Assembly (NCBI RefSeq): GCF_037893015.1
Contig: NC_133663.1
Coordinates: forward strand, 145,556,577-145,620,576
DNA: 64,000 nt
Reading direction: 5' to 3'
Origin: Macrotis lagotis
Taxonomy: Eukaryota; Chordata; Mammalia; Peramelemorphia; Peramelidae
The notes beneath the pieces are model-generated. The model was given only the letters and a program-made list of their open reading frames with translations, ran no database searches and was not told the DNA's origin. This document shows, piece by piece, positions 10,874 through 21,639 of this stretch; the stretch's first letter is position 1, and every line of letters begins with the position of its first letter. The position numbers were made by a program, and so were the translations under genes.

Positions 10874-11640
10874 TATTTTTAAGATTTTGGGGGGATGACA
10901 TCAACATACAGCATTAAAGATCTCATATTTCTGTACTGGGAAAGAGCAGATACTAATCTCCTTTGGAAAGGATAACCATTATAACCAGTTCTTCCTATTG
11001 AAAAGAGGTTAAATATATATTAGCATAGTGGAAAAGGAATTGTGTTGAGGAGCCAAAGAAGAGTATATACATTGAGAACAGAATTGCCAGAAGAGGTTGT
11101 TGGTATGTCCTGTGAATTCACACTATAGTTTGTTTGGGGTGAGATTGTTCAGTGAGATTTTTTTCAGTTTCTCTAACTGTTTCAGGGTTTTTTTTTTTTC
11201 CTTTCACTGAAATATTGAAAATTGTGTACCAAATTTAGATCAAAATACAAATTTCACAAGGATTTATTTATAGTTGCATTCTACATTAGTTTCTTCCTAA
11301 TTATGCTATTAATGAACAAAAAACAACTAAATAACAAATAATACTTTCAGAAAATATCCATTTTTTGTCAACAAAACAAGCTCCTACACCAAAAGAGCTA
11401 ATGTGCAATAATCAAAAGTGGCAAATTAAGGATCAAAATATGTCATCAGCTAAAACCTCCACTTTTGTCATTTTCAGTTGAACTGGCAATTTACCTTTCC
11501 TTGACTCCTCTATTCAAAGCAGTTTTCCCCAGGTGGAGGAGCATCCATAGGAATAAGGCTACCTGTTCATATTGTTGCGCTTTAAAGGTTTATTAAATGG
11601 GAAACAAGCAGTACCTATCACTAGTGACTTAAAGAAGATA
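10874..11640. other. Anonymous AT-rich sequence
   Basis: No frame, repeat or signal is recognised in this stretch. Confidence 0.45.
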
Positions 11641-12640
11641 ATTTGTCGAAAGTTGTAACATGTCTCCCTAGAGTAGCACCTTCATGGAAAAGGGCAATGG
11701 GTAGTGGGACATCCCCCACTTATCCCAGGGTAGCTCTCCCCCTTCTCAGGTACCCAATGGGCCAATTCCAGTTCCTTGGCTTAGAAAAAGCAAAATTGAC
11801 TTGGCATCTAGGGTTATCTCAAGTCATCCTGACCAGTCATCTGGCCACTTAGAGGAGAAAGTGAGCCTGATGATTTTGCATGGGCCATCCTCACTTAAAT
11901 CCATGAATAAGAAAATGAAGTTTTCTTATAAGTAAGTTCTCTGGAGCCTGTATGAGGATGTGCCTTCCTCACAAATTTACCTCTCCCCCCCACCCCCTGG
12001 ACATGCCATAGGTGATTTGGCCACATTCCAAAGGTTCCAGGAGCCAGCCACTCCTTGGAATACAGGTAGTACTGGGGAGAACTGGCTATTCTTACAGTAT
12101 TGACTTTATTCAAAGTAAAATCTTCCTCCCCTATGGCATTTCTTTGAAGTCTTCAAACTGATAGACTTGTAGACTCTTCCTGTATTTCTGTTAAAGGAAC
12201 TTGGGAATCCCTCCCAACTAAATTAGCAACTAGCCTTCTTTGTTCTCCACTGATAAATACTCTGAGGCTCCAAGCATTGGTGGGAATCTCACATATGGAG
12301 AATACTTTCTGCTTGGGACTTTCTCTCTCTCTTTCTTTCTCTCTTTCTTTCTTTCTTTCTTCCTTTCTCTCCCACTCGGGACTCAAAAGGCTGAAAAGAA
12401 CACGGGATTCCCCCAGCCACGAACTGTTCAGAGTTGGTGCTCCCCCGAATTGGTGATGTTATCTTTATCTTTTTCTTCTACTTTGATCATAGTATTACGA
12501 ACCCTTTGTCCTTAATGTATTATTTGCTGTATTGGATGTTATTGTAATCAATCTATTCCTTGTGTTGTGTAACTAAAATACTTTCATTCTCAGGAGTGTC
12601 AGTGAGAGTGTCATTTGCAGGAATGAATCTGAACCTCATG
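11641..12640. other. Possible LTR-like or unknown repeat, GC-richer
   Basis: The stretch stands out from its AT-rich surroundings by composition, with C-rich blocks near 11710-11760 and 11980-12000, a (CTTT)n tract at 12319-12372 and a 'cactcgggactcaaaaggct' segment just after it. This is the look of some LTRs, but there are no paired LTRs, primer binding site or retroviral frame nearby. The plus and minus frames of 69-91 codons have no recognisable motif. The assignment is a guess. Confidence 0.2.
12319..12372. repeat. (CTTT)n/(CT)n pyrimidine microsatellite
   Basis: Tandem CTTT and CT units with few interruptions. Short runs of F, S and L in plus-strand translations and E, R and K in minus-strand ones come from this tract. 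Confidence 0.95.
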
Positions 12641-13367
12641 TAAAATCACAATACAATACAATTTGCCTGTATGTTATGGCATATTTATTTGCAAGGGATG
12701 TCATGGTAGTCTTCAAAAAGGAAGTACAAATAACAATCTTTATCTTAATAGGAAATCATACACTTATATGTGAGTGCTCTGTCTAAAGGATTATACATTT
12801 TGATTGCTTATACCTTGAATGCTATCCTGGAGCATGGGGGCTATATTATTTTTTCTTCCCTACTTATTTATTTTATGATATAAAAAATCATAAAAATGGA
12901 CTACTAAACTCTTTCTTTCAAATAGTTTTTATTTATGATTTCTGAAAAATAAAAGTTCTTGATAAATCCAGTTGAAACTCAATTGGAGCTACCTGACTAA
13001 TTTTTTAAATGCAAATCATTGTGACTCAATAAACTGATCAATAATTGGTCCCAGACCAAGTCTCTCTTTTGCTTATTTGAGTTTTGATGGCTCAGAGTGA
13101 GTGTGAATAAACATTGTTCTGGCTCTGTTCTCCATTGAATACTAAACAAGCTAAGATCTGTCATGGCAATTGGGGTTCTCTCCAATATTCTGGACCTATG
13201 TTTTGAAACTGGAGGAGAGAATGAGACTGATAACTGCTCAGTTCTACATTATTCAAATCCAGTTTACTTGAAAGTTGTGAATTGACTCTCCTGATTTCAT
13301 TGGTCTCTTGGAGAAGGAAGAACTAACAACAACAAAAAGAACAGCAACAATCAAGCTACAAAATATT
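12641..13367. other. Anonymous AT-rich sequence
   Basis: Nothing recognised. The 62-codon minus-strand frame near 13000-13185 has no motif. Confidence 0.45.
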
Positions 13368-13383
13368 AAGAATCACCACAGGG
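13368..13383. repeat. Target-site duplication of SINE, left copy
   Basis: AAGAATCACCACAGGG, repeated perfectly at 13542-13557 around the SINE between them. Confidence 0.93.
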
Positions 13384-13541
13384 GACAGCTAGGTGGTGCA
13401 GTGGATAGAACACTGGCCCTGGAGTCAGGAGTACCTGAGTTCAAATCCGGACTCAGACACTTAATAATTACCTAGCTATGTGACATTGGGCAAGCCACTT
13501 AATCCCATTGCCTTGCAAAAAAAAAATAAAAATAAAAATAA
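13384..13541 (+). mobile_element. SINE-A, well-preserved copy with perfect target-site duplication
   Basis: This is the best copy of the family in the window and serves as its reference: head ACAGCTAGGTGGTGCAGTGG, B-box-like 'gagttcaaatccgg', 'aattacctagctatgtgaca', 'ccacttaatcccattgcc' and a tail of A and AAATA units. The head is tRNA-derived and would hold an internal RNA polymerase III promoter. The tail and 16-bp duplication fit L1-driven insertion that is recent on the scale of this window. Confidence 0.95.
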
Positions 13542-13557
13542 AAGAATCACCACAGGG
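13542..13557. repeat. Target-site duplication of SINE, right copy
   Basis: Identical to 13368-13383 over 16 bases. Confidence 0.93.
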
Positions 13558-14497
13558 TTATCCTTTTTTATGACTGGTCAATCTGAAAAAAGCCACTGAA
13601 CCTAATGAGTTTAATTTTAACTAATTGTTTTAATTACAGAAAAACTCTTTTGATTTGATCTATTTCCATGTAAAAGAAAGAGTTAGTTCCACCTGAAAAA
13701 CTGTCTTGGATGTGTAAGCTACTACTTTAGAGAATTTCTCTTATTATTGTTTATCCCAGCTTCACCCTCTGCATTATGAATTTTATATTATCTTTGAAAA
13801 TTTTGCTAAAATTCTGTCATGTTTATCTGATTGCCTCTCCATTTTGCCATATTACTTCTTTTGGATGGCATTTTTGATGATGTTTTGTTTTCTTATTCAT
13901 TCATGATTGCCATAGTTTTCAGGGATTTCTTATCTAATTTCAATACTCAGGTACAAAAGCATATTCACTAATCATGTTCCTTGCAAATTTAATTATATTT
14001 GTTGTTGTTATTCTGGTTTTATTTTTTACTTATTTTAACTTTGTTGTCTTAAATCCTTTCTTGAAAAGGGTAGAAAATAAATCACAAATAAATTGTCTTT
14101 ATTTGCTAATGTAATTGAAAATTTCCAGTGAACTAAGATAATTTTGCCTTTTCTAAAGCATGAGCAATTTTAACTTTCAATCTCTTATCTCATCATTATT
14201 GTAATTATTTGAGTTCCCATTCACTACCTCACCGAGTTTCACATTCTTCCTCTTTGCCACTTTCTTGCAATAGTAAGGTTATTCTAAAGCCCTGAAAATG
14301 AGCACTACATCTTCTCCAGGTAAGTTAGGTTTCTTTTCTTTTGTTCAAATAGAACATTCAGAAAAAAATACAAGCTGACTTCTTATTCGTTTTTTTCCTT
14401 CTTTATTTAATCCTAAGTGTAAGGACAAATATGATGACATATTTGATGTCACCCCTACATATGACATATGATGACACCCCTACTATTGTTACTATTT
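13558..14497. other. Anonymous AT-rich sequence
   Basis: No frame or repeat was recognised. A short local duplication of 'tgatgacat'-type sequence occurs near 14430-14475. Confidence 0.4.
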
Positions 14498-14677
14498 TAT
14501 TTATTTATTTTTTATTTTATTTTTTCCTTTTTGTTGGTTTTTGAAGGGCAGTGGGGTTGGGGTGGGTTGCATGTCACACAGCTGGGTGATTGTTGGGTGT
14601 AGGGGGCCAGAAGATATGGGCTTGGGTGCTCATGGCTCCAGGGCTGGTGCTCTGTCCATTGCACCACCTGGCCATAC
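14498..14677 (-). mobile_element. SINE-A copy, diverged
   Basis: A T-rich run is followed by 'gggcagtggggttggggtgg', 'gtcacacagctgggtgattg' and 'tctgtccattgcaccacctgg', the reverse order of the SINE. G substitutions are unusually frequent in the middle. Confidence 0.75.
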
Positions 14678-14998
14678 CTACAATTATTACTGTTATTTTT
14701 TTTAATTTTAATTTGTTTCTCTCCACTTTATTGCTCAAGCCAGTCTAAATTTTTCAGGGGAGGAGGTATTTTGTTTACTCTTAAACAAGAATATTTTATT
14801 AATGTGTAAAAAGCATTATTTGTACAAAAAGAGAATAAATAAATATTAAGTATAAAAAAGAAAATATAATAAAGTAACTGCAAAAAATAAATTGTACTAA
14901 AAGAAACAAGGAGCAAGAATAATTCAGAGAAACATGGTAAGGCATACAAATTGAGGTAGAGTGAGGTAAGCAGAATCAGAAAACTTTATATATATGTT

Positions 14999-15003
<5 letters not shown>
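14678..15003. other. Anonymous AT-rich sequence
   Basis: The minus-strand 73-codon frame is F/L/Y-rich because of AT content and shows no motif. Confidence 0.4.
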
Positions 15004-15052
<49 letters not shown>

Positions 15053-15104
15053 TGTTTTTATCTATATATCCATATGTGGGCATATATATGTATATATTTA
15101 TGTG

Positions 15105-15180
<76 letters not shown>
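15004..15180. repeat. Compound (TA)n-(GA)n microsatellite
   Basis: A (TA)n run (15005-15042), a degenerate TA/TG spacer, a second (TA)n run (15104-15128) and an uninterrupted (AG)n run of 49 bases (15132-15180). The frames that translate to YIYIYI and RERERE are artefacts of this tract. Confidence 0.98.
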
Positions 15181-15182
<2 letters not shown>

Positions 15183-15758
15183 ATAATATTGTAAATCCTA
15201 AGACTAAAAAGCAGCTAAACACTGGGTAATTAAAATCCAAGATGAGAAAATGTACCTCCTTTTCACTGCAGGGGTGGAGGACAACAGGTGTGTATTATTG
15301 CACATGTTCATGTGTTGGCTTTTTCTGAATTTTTTTCTTTTAAAATTGTTACAAGGGACAACTTGCTGTGTAGAAAAGGGCCAGGGGGAAGGATATGTTT
15401 GGGAGTGAATGTGATATTAAAAACTAAAAGGCATCAATAAAAAAACAATAATAAAAGTCAAAACAGAAAAAAAAGAAAATTTTTGTGGTCTAACTCAGGA
15501 TATTTGCAACATTTATAATGCTCTTTCTCTGGGAAAATGCATTTCAAACTCCAAATAACCAATTGACAAATAACTCTTTAGTACACAAGCTATTATTTGT
15601 TGCTTGATAACATTCATAAATATATATGAATTACTCACTGACTATATATTTGCACATTTATTTTATTATAACTGATCAAGACAGCTTGCAGCTCTTTCTT
15701 TTTATTTTCTATCAATATATAACTAGTGACCTTTGCTTTTTAAGTTCCCACGTTTATT
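15181..15758. other. Anonymous sequence with a possible L1-type tail
   Basis: The part at 15350-15475 has a G-rich patch ('gggccagggggaaggata') followed by an A-rich end, similar in style to L1 3' tails, but it is too short to assign. Nothing else is recognised. Confidence 0.3.
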
Positions 15759-15771
15759 AAGAGAGAATGTT
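15759..15771. repeat. Probable target-site duplication of HAL1-A, left copy
   Basis: AAGAGAGAATGTT resembles AAGACAGAATTTT at 19254-19266 with two mismatches over 13 bases, at the expected ends of the element. Confidence 0.6.
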
Positions 15772-15783
15772 GGGAGCACAGAA

Positions 15784-15792
15784 CCAAGATGG
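15784..15792 (+). promoter_or_regulatory. YY1-type motif at HAL1-A 5' end
   Basis: CCAAGATGG lies 12 bases into the element, the same placement as in L1-A. It suggests the internal promoter start is shared between L1 and HAL1 leaders. Confidence 0.6.
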
Positions 15793-17018
15793 CAACATGA
15801 AGCCAAGAGTTCTCAGAAGCTCTTCTCCCCCACCAAAAGAACCCTCCAAAATCATAAAATTATGACTAAAACCAAATTCTAGAGGGGACAGAACACATTT
15901 AAAGACTAATTGAAGCAATTTTCTATCCAAAGATGGTTTGATGGATCTGCAGGAAAGGTCCATTTCATCGGGACTATGACTGGAAGGAGCTATAGAGCAT
16001 CCAGGGTTGTGCTTGAGAAAAACCAACTCCAGGCTTCTGGGAAGAATTCATGGGGCTCCAGAGTCCCTGGGAGTGCCTGGGTCCATTGCAAGGGGAGAAG
16101 TTTGCAGACCTCTTGGCTGTGAGGATCACCAGGGATAGCTTGGAGGGCTGGTGGGAGAACTCTGACACAACAGAGTAAGCACAGAGCCAAGATCAATGCC
16201 TGCCTCACTGTAGCCACAGGAACCAACCGAACCACGCAATAGTTGTTTCCAGAGAACTCAGTCCACAGATGGAAAGGGGGTGGAGAGAGATTGAAGAATT
16301 CTCTCTGAAATCCCTGGGGCAGGACACTATTGTCTTTGTCTATACTCATATCTAGATCCTGGTCTGAGCCTGCATATCACAGAAAAGCAGGGACCCTCCT
16401 CACAGGACCAGAGCAGAGGGGAAGGCTTGTGAACATCCACAGACCAGAGCACAGGCCAGCAGTCCAGTCAGAGTCTCTCATAAGAAAATGGAGGAATTCT
16501 TGGGCAGGTTTGCCAATAAACCCCAAAAGATTTAGAAATACAGTAAATAAAGTCATAAATTAAGGAAATGAGAAAAAAAAACTGAAAAAAGAATTTGAAC
16601 ATTGAAAATTATTTTGGTCTCATGAAGGATCAAAATACTTATTCAGAAGGTGACAGTCAAAGCTTCAGTATCAAAAGGATCCAAGAAAGTCAGCAATTGG
16701 TCTCAGACTATGACAATACAGAAAAAAAGACTTTGGAAACCAAGTAAGGTAGGATGATGAAAAATTGAGAAGAGAAATGAGAGCGATGCAGGAAAATCAT
16801 GAAAACCAAGTCAACAGCTTGGTGAAGGAGATACAAAGAAAAATTGAATAAAATAACATCTTAAAAACCAGTTTAGGTCAAGTGAATAAAGCAATCCAAA
16901 AAGTTAATGAGGAAAAGAATGCCCTAAAAAGTAGAATTGGCAAACTGGAAAAGGAGTTAAAAAACTTCTATAAAGAAAATTATGACTCCAACCAAATTCT
17001 TGAGGGGTAGAATAAGTG

Positions 17019-17158
17019 GCATAGTGCATAGAGCACCAGCCCTGGAGTCAGAAGTACCTGAGCTCAAATCTGGACTCAGACATTTATAATAATTACCTAG
17101 CTGTGTGATCGTGGGCAAGTCATTTAACCCCATTGCAAAAAAAAAAAAAACCCTAAAA
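17019..17158 (+). mobile_element. SINE-A copy inside HAL1-A
   Basis: Full family order with a poly(A) run and 'ccctaaaa' end. AGAATAAGTG at 17009-17018 and 17159-17168 forms a perfect 10-bp target-site duplication. Confidence 0.9.
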
Positions 17159-17878
17159 AGAATAAGTGAAGCAATTCTGTAGCCTAGGTTTGGTGGATCC
17201 TCAGAGAAGTTCTATTGGATAGAGCTGTAGAGCATTCATCTGTGCTGTGCTTGAATAATGCAACTCCAGCCTTCCAGGAATAACTCAATGGGCTCCAGGG
17301 TCCCCAACTCTTTCAATTGTAGAATGTAAGCAAAAGGAAGCTGATGACTTTGTGAAAAATCAAGAAACAATAATACAAAGCCAAAGCATGAAGAACTATA
17401 AGAGAAGGTGAAATATTACATTGGAAAAACAACTCATATGGAAATCGGTTCCAGAAGAGAAAATTTTAAAATTATTGGGCTACCTGAAAGTCATGACCAG
17501 GAAAAGAGCTTAGCCTCCATTTTTCGAGAAATAATCCAGTAAAATTTCCCTGAGATCCTAGAAGCAGAGGGTAAAATAGAAAGTGAGGGAATCCATGGAT
17601 CAGTTCCCAGAAAAGATCCCCACCCAAAAAACCTCCCAGGAATATTATAGTCAACTTTTAGAATTCCCAAAAGAAAGACAAAATGCAACTAGCAGCCAGA
17701 AAGAAGCAATTCAATTACTGTGGCACTACAGTCAGGATTACATAGGATTTGACTGCCTCTATATTAAGGGTTCATAGGTCTTAGAATATGATATTCTGGA
17801 ATGCAAAAGATCTTGGATTACAAACAAAAATCAACTACCCAGCAAAACTGAACATCCTCTTTCAGGGGAAAAGATGGA

Positions 17879-18036
17879 ATTTTTTTTTCTTTTTAGATTT
17901 TTCAAGGCAATGGTGTTAAGTGGCTTGCCCAAGGTCACACAGCTAGGTAATTATTAATTGTCTGACATCAGATTTGAACCCAGGTACTCCTGACTCCAAG
18001 GCCAGTACTCTATCCACTGCGCCACTTAGCTGCCCT
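17879..18036 (-). mobile_element. SINE-A copy inside HAL1-A
   Basis: Reverse copy with a T-rich run, 'aaggtcacacagctaggtaa' and 'ctgcgccacttagctgccc'. GAAAAGATGGA at 17868-17878 and 18037-18047 is a perfect 11-bp target-site duplication cut from the HAL1 ORF1 sequence. Confidence 0.93.
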
Positions 18037-18282
18037 GAAAAGATGGACTTTCAATGAAACAAGGGACTTTCAGATTTTCCTGTTGATATAAACAGAGCTG
18101 AATAGAAAGTTTGATCATCATAGAAAGGGTGGATGGGAAGAGCAAATTATGAAGGATTTAGTGATGCTGAATTGCATCTATTCCTGCATGGGAAGAAGAT
18201 ATGTTAACTCATATGAACCTTCTCATTTATAAGAGTATTTAGAAGGAACATATTGAGACAAGGCACAGGAGGGAGCTGAATA

Positions 18283-18297
18283 TAATGGTATAATATA
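18283..18297. repeat. Target-site duplication of SINE-B, left copy
   Basis: TAATGGTATAATATA recurs perfectly at 18605-18619. Confidence 0.92.
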
Positions 18298-18604
18298 AAG
18301 TTTATCCTTTATTTCAAAGAAGACCACAACATCAGGGAGGTGATACCATGACACATGAATTGGATTTGAGTGAGGGGCTGCTGTGCTAAGTCACCAACCT
18401 CACTTTATCTTCCAGAGCCATCTGGGTACAGTGGCCAGATGTTAAACAGGATGACTGGAGACAGCCTTGGCTGTAGGGTAATCAGGGCTAAGTGACTTGT
18501 CCAAGGTCACACATCTAGTAAGTGACAAATGTGAGGCTGGATTCAAACTCTTGTCCTCCTGAATCCAAGGCTAGAGCTCTATCCACTGTACCACCTAGGT
18601 GCCC
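18298..18604 (-). mobile_element. SINE-B: long (about 300 bp) marsupial SINE
   Basis: Read on the minus strand it has the common head (GGGCACCTAGGTGGTACAGT), then 'ctgtctccagtcatcctg', 'ggccactgtacccagatggc' and a tail ending 'gtggtcttctttgaaataaa'. The tail differs from SINE-A, so this is a separate family sharing the tRNA-derived head, similar to Mar1-type elements. It has a perfect 15-bp duplication. Confidence 0.85.
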
Positions 18605-18619
18605 TAATGGTATAATATA
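18605..18619. repeat. Target-site duplication of SINE-B, right copy
   Basis: Identical to 18283-18297. Confidence 0.92.
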
Positions 18620-19253
18620 GTATAAAAATGGAGTCAATGGGTGAAAAAGGAACGTACTTGTAGAAATGGAAAGAAGATGCAGAATGGGCTAAGATATTTC
18701 ATGTAAGAGTCAAGAAAAAGCTTTTGCAATGGAGTGGACTGGGGTAAGGTGAGGAGGAAAGAGTGAGCCTTCATTCTCAGAAGAAATGGCTAAGAAAGGA
18801 AATAACATACATACTCAAAAGGGTATAGAAAGGTATCTTACCCTAGAGGAAAAAGTAGAGGAAAGGGATTGAAGAAGGGGGGCACAGAGAGGAGAAGATC
18901 TTGAAGATGATAGGAGAGGGAAGATCATGGGAGAGGGTAGTCAAGTTCAATATACTTCTGAGGGGAAAGAGGGTTAAAAGAGAAAGAGAATAAAATAATT
19001 GAAAGTGTGGAGGAAGATAATGGACAGAAATACGGTTAACCATAACAATTGTGAGAAAAAATGTTGAAGCAACATCTATGATGGACATAAGATAAAGAAT
19101 GCAACCTATCTCAGACACAAATCTGAAGGTATCTGAACACAGACTGAAGAGGTTTCTCTATATTTTTTTGGGGGGAAGGGTTTATGTCTACTTTCACAAG
19201 TTTAGTGGAGTAATGTGAAAATTTTTAAACAAACCATTAAAAAAAAAACAAAA

Positions 19254-19266
19254 AAGACAGAATTTT
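19254..19266. repeat. Probable target-site duplication of HAL1-A, right copy
   Basis: AAGACAGAATTTT, two mismatches from 15759-15771, directly after the A-rich tail. Confidence 0.6.
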
Positions 19267-19375
19267 GAAAGGTAATGAGATCATCAGGAATCAAATCCTT
19301 CTTTTTTGGATTTACATTACCCAGTCAGTCATAGACAAATGCTTTGGCAAAAATCAATAAAAACATTCACTTCTT

Positions 19376-19528
19376 TTTTTTTCTTTTTTATTGCAAGGCA
19401 ATGGGATTTAAGTGACTTGCCCAAGACCACACAGCAAGGTAATTATTAAGTGTCTGAGCTCAGATTTGAACTCAGTTCCTCCTGATTGCAGGGCCACTGC
19501 TCTACTCACTGTGACACCTAGCTTCCCC
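19376..19528 (-). mobile_element. SINE-A copy
   Basis: T-rich run, 'caaggcaatgggatttaagt', 'cccaagaccacacagcaagg' and 'gtgacacctagcttcccc' give the family order in reverse. Confidence 0.85.
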
Positions 19529-19835
19529 TGATCTATAAGAATTAAAACATTATTTTCTTTCTATTTTAAAGTAATATTCTGTTGCTTTTCATTAAATATG
19601 AACTTCCTGAAAATAATATTTTATTGAAACTTCCTTGTCATCTAACAATTTTTGTGTTGTTTCTCCCTTTCTTGCCATTCTTCATCATAGGAGGAATGAG
19701 TATAAGGGAGAAGATATAAAATTCAAATAGGTAATTTTTTTAGAATTAGTTATTGTATAAAATTCATCAAAATGTGGCATTTGGCTGAAATTGCCTTAGA
19801 ATTCTTAGATTATATGCATCTTTCATTGGCTTTCA
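19529..19835. other. Anonymous AT-rich sequence
   Basis: Nothing recognised. Confidence 0.4.
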
Positions 19836-20152
19836 CACTTCAGTGACCAAGAATGATGATGATGTTTGTCATGCATTCTCAAAAAAGACATCAGGGGAGG
19901 TGCCATCGTTACTAGTACATGAATTGCATTTGAGTGAGAGAGAGGTATGCTAAGTCATCAGCTTCACTTTCTTCTCCAGAGCCATCTGAGTCCAGTGGCC
20001 AAATGTCAATCAGGATGACTGAAGATGATCCTGGATTTGAAGAAATGAGGGTTAAGTGACTTGTACAGTTACTAAGTATCTAATGTCTGACACTGGATTT
20101 AAACTCCTGTCCTCCTGATTCTAAGGCCAGTGCTCCATCCTTTGTGCCAAGA
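19836..20152 (-). mobile_element. SINE-B copy, diverged
   Basis: It aligns by eye with the copy at 18298-18604: 'catcaggggaggtgccatcg', 'cttctccagagccatctgag', 'gtggccaaatgtcaatcagg' and a reversed head ending near 20150. No clean duplication is visible. Confidence 0.8.
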
Positions 20153-20504
20153 ATAATTGAAATTATACTGCTGAAGTTATTCAATAATAAGTTTTGGACT
20201 ATCTTTACTTCCTGTATACTATTTGAAATATATCTATCTTCTTACATAGCTATATATGCCTCTATGTTTTATTTAAATGAAAGCAAACTGTTAGTTGCAC
20301 AATTTGTGTAGGAAATAATTGAGTAGCAATTCTGTTTCTATCTAGCTGCTTGTTTTACTACAAATCAGAATTTCCTGGATTCACCTTCTCTTTTGCTTTC
20401 CTTTTGTTTATATTGAAGAATATAATGCTTGATCTGATTTTTCAAATTCCATTGATGACAAATGTCAGTATGAATAAGCTCAATAAAGATATTTTACTAT
20501 GGTG
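20153..20504. other. Anonymous AT-rich sequence
   Basis: Nothing recognised. Confidence 0.4.
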
Positions 20505-20570
20505 GACACATACACCATATACAGACATCTACTTATATACACATACAAATACTTATATACACATATACAC

Positions 20571-20609
<39 letters not shown>

Positions 20610-20663
20610 TGCACACACATAAACACATTCAAAAATTTCATATGCATACACATGAACTTTTAT

Positions 20664-20722
<59 letters not shown>
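20505..20722. repeat. Compound (AT)n/(AC)n microsatellite
   Basis: An (AT)n run at 20572-20602, an AC/AT-rich spacer, (AC)n at 20664-20683 and (AT)n at 20684-20721. The overlapping YIYIYI and HTHTHT frames are artefacts. Confidence 0.97.
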
Positions 20723-20728
<6 letters not shown>

Positions 20729-21529
20729 ATGCATGGAAGTAGAGTTGAGCATAGCTGTATTTATAAATTTATGCACATGGGTATATATGTATATGTCTGC
20801 AGGCATCTATATGTATACATGAAAATAGGCTAAGCTATATTATTTTTGTAATCTACAGAATCATTTCCTACCTAAAATCACTCCCTCTTACTCACACACA
20901 CATACACACAAAAACCAGGCAATTCTGTATCATATAATTCATGGCAGTCTTTTGTATTTAATTTTGTCTTTTGATCATTAATGTCAATATAAGGTCTTTT
21001 CAACATTATCTTACAGTAATATTTGAGCAAATATCTCTTAAATATTTAGCAGTATGAGTTCCAAAATTCTTATCATCCAATAGTTAGCAAGTGTTATTTA
21101 CACAAAGAATATCTGTAATTCAGAATATGATACTCAGCAATGTATTGTCACATTTATTTATTTGAATTTTACATTAATTTGAATAAAATAACACCAATTA
21201 AGTGATTCTTTCTAAGACAATCAAATATAATTGGTCCTATTTTCCATTCAGGTGACTTCATTTTGTTTTTTCCTGGAATTAGCTGAATTTATACTCGAAA
21301 ACTGATAAATAAGTGAAAATTGAAGTACTAGAGGTCGAGGAATAGATGATGGAAATTTTCCCAAATTATTTTATCATCAAACAATTTCAGACACCCTGAT
21401 ATTTATATCTTAAAGGATATTGTTATCTTATGTTGGAATATTCAACTTATAGTCATGCTTCTTAGATAACATTCAATTTTGATATATGCAAATCTTGGAA
21501 ATAAATGCAAAGGAAATCAGATTGACTTC
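20723..21529. other. Anonymous AT-rich sequence
   Basis: Nothing recognised beyond AT-rich sequence and a short CA run near 20893-20910. Confidence 0.4.
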
Positions 21530-21639
21530 TGTTGGGAGAAGGGGAGGAGGGAAAGGAGAGGGGGGAAATTGTTAAATACAAAATGATTGGTAGAAACTAC
21601 TAATGTATATAATTGGAAAATAAAATATATTAAAAAAGG
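21530..21639 (+). mobile_element. L1 3' tail fragment
   Basis: A purine-rich block ('ggggaggagggaaaggagag') followed by 'gttaaatacaaaatg', 'aattggaaaataaaatat' and an A-rich end matches the style of the L1 tail at 33110-33245. Only about 110 bp remain, consistent with a severely 5'-truncated insertion. Confidence 0.5.

Larger units (their letters stand above)
16590..18125 (+). pseudogene. HAL1-A ORF1, broken
   Basis: The translated pieces have the L1 ORF1 order: a K/E/N-rich helical section, an RRM-like start (EIGSRRENFKIIGLPES) and a C-terminal domain. Stops and frameshifts occur throughout, and two SINEs lie inside it. Its protein would have bound RNA in an L1-type particle. Identity with L1-A ORF1 is low enough that a separate ORF1 lineage is likely. 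Confidence 0.6.
15772..19253 (+). mobile_element. HAL1-A: ORF1-only L1 relative (half-L1), inactive
   Basis: The element starts with an L1-type 5' end (CCAAGATGG at 15784-15792), has a GC-richer leader, then L1 ORF1-like sequence (coiled coil near 16740-16980, SRRENFKIIGLPES near 17445-17490, and a C-terminal domain to about 18120). It then passes straight into a roughly 1-kb non-coding purine-rich tail ending in an A-rich run, with no endonuclease or reverse transcriptase sequence. That is the structure of HAL1 elements, which rely on L1 ORF2p from elsewhere. Three SINEs interrupt it (17019-17158, 17879-18036, 18298-18604). HAL1-B (50511-53395) is a second copy with the same tail. Confidence 0.65.

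Noticed and set aside
11641..12640. Complete endogenous retrovirus
   Set aside because: No gag, pol or env-like frame, primer binding site or second LTR was found near the LTR-like block.
13384..13541. tRNA gene
   Set aside because: The B-box-like 'gagttcaaatcc' is present, but no cloverleaf can be drawn and the poly(A) tail and duplications mark it as a SINE; the same goes for the other SINE copies.
14994..15194. Overlapping frames of YIYIYI and RERERE type
   Set aside because: They are translations of the (TA)n and (GA)n microsatellite; similar frames at 20350-20833 have the same cause.
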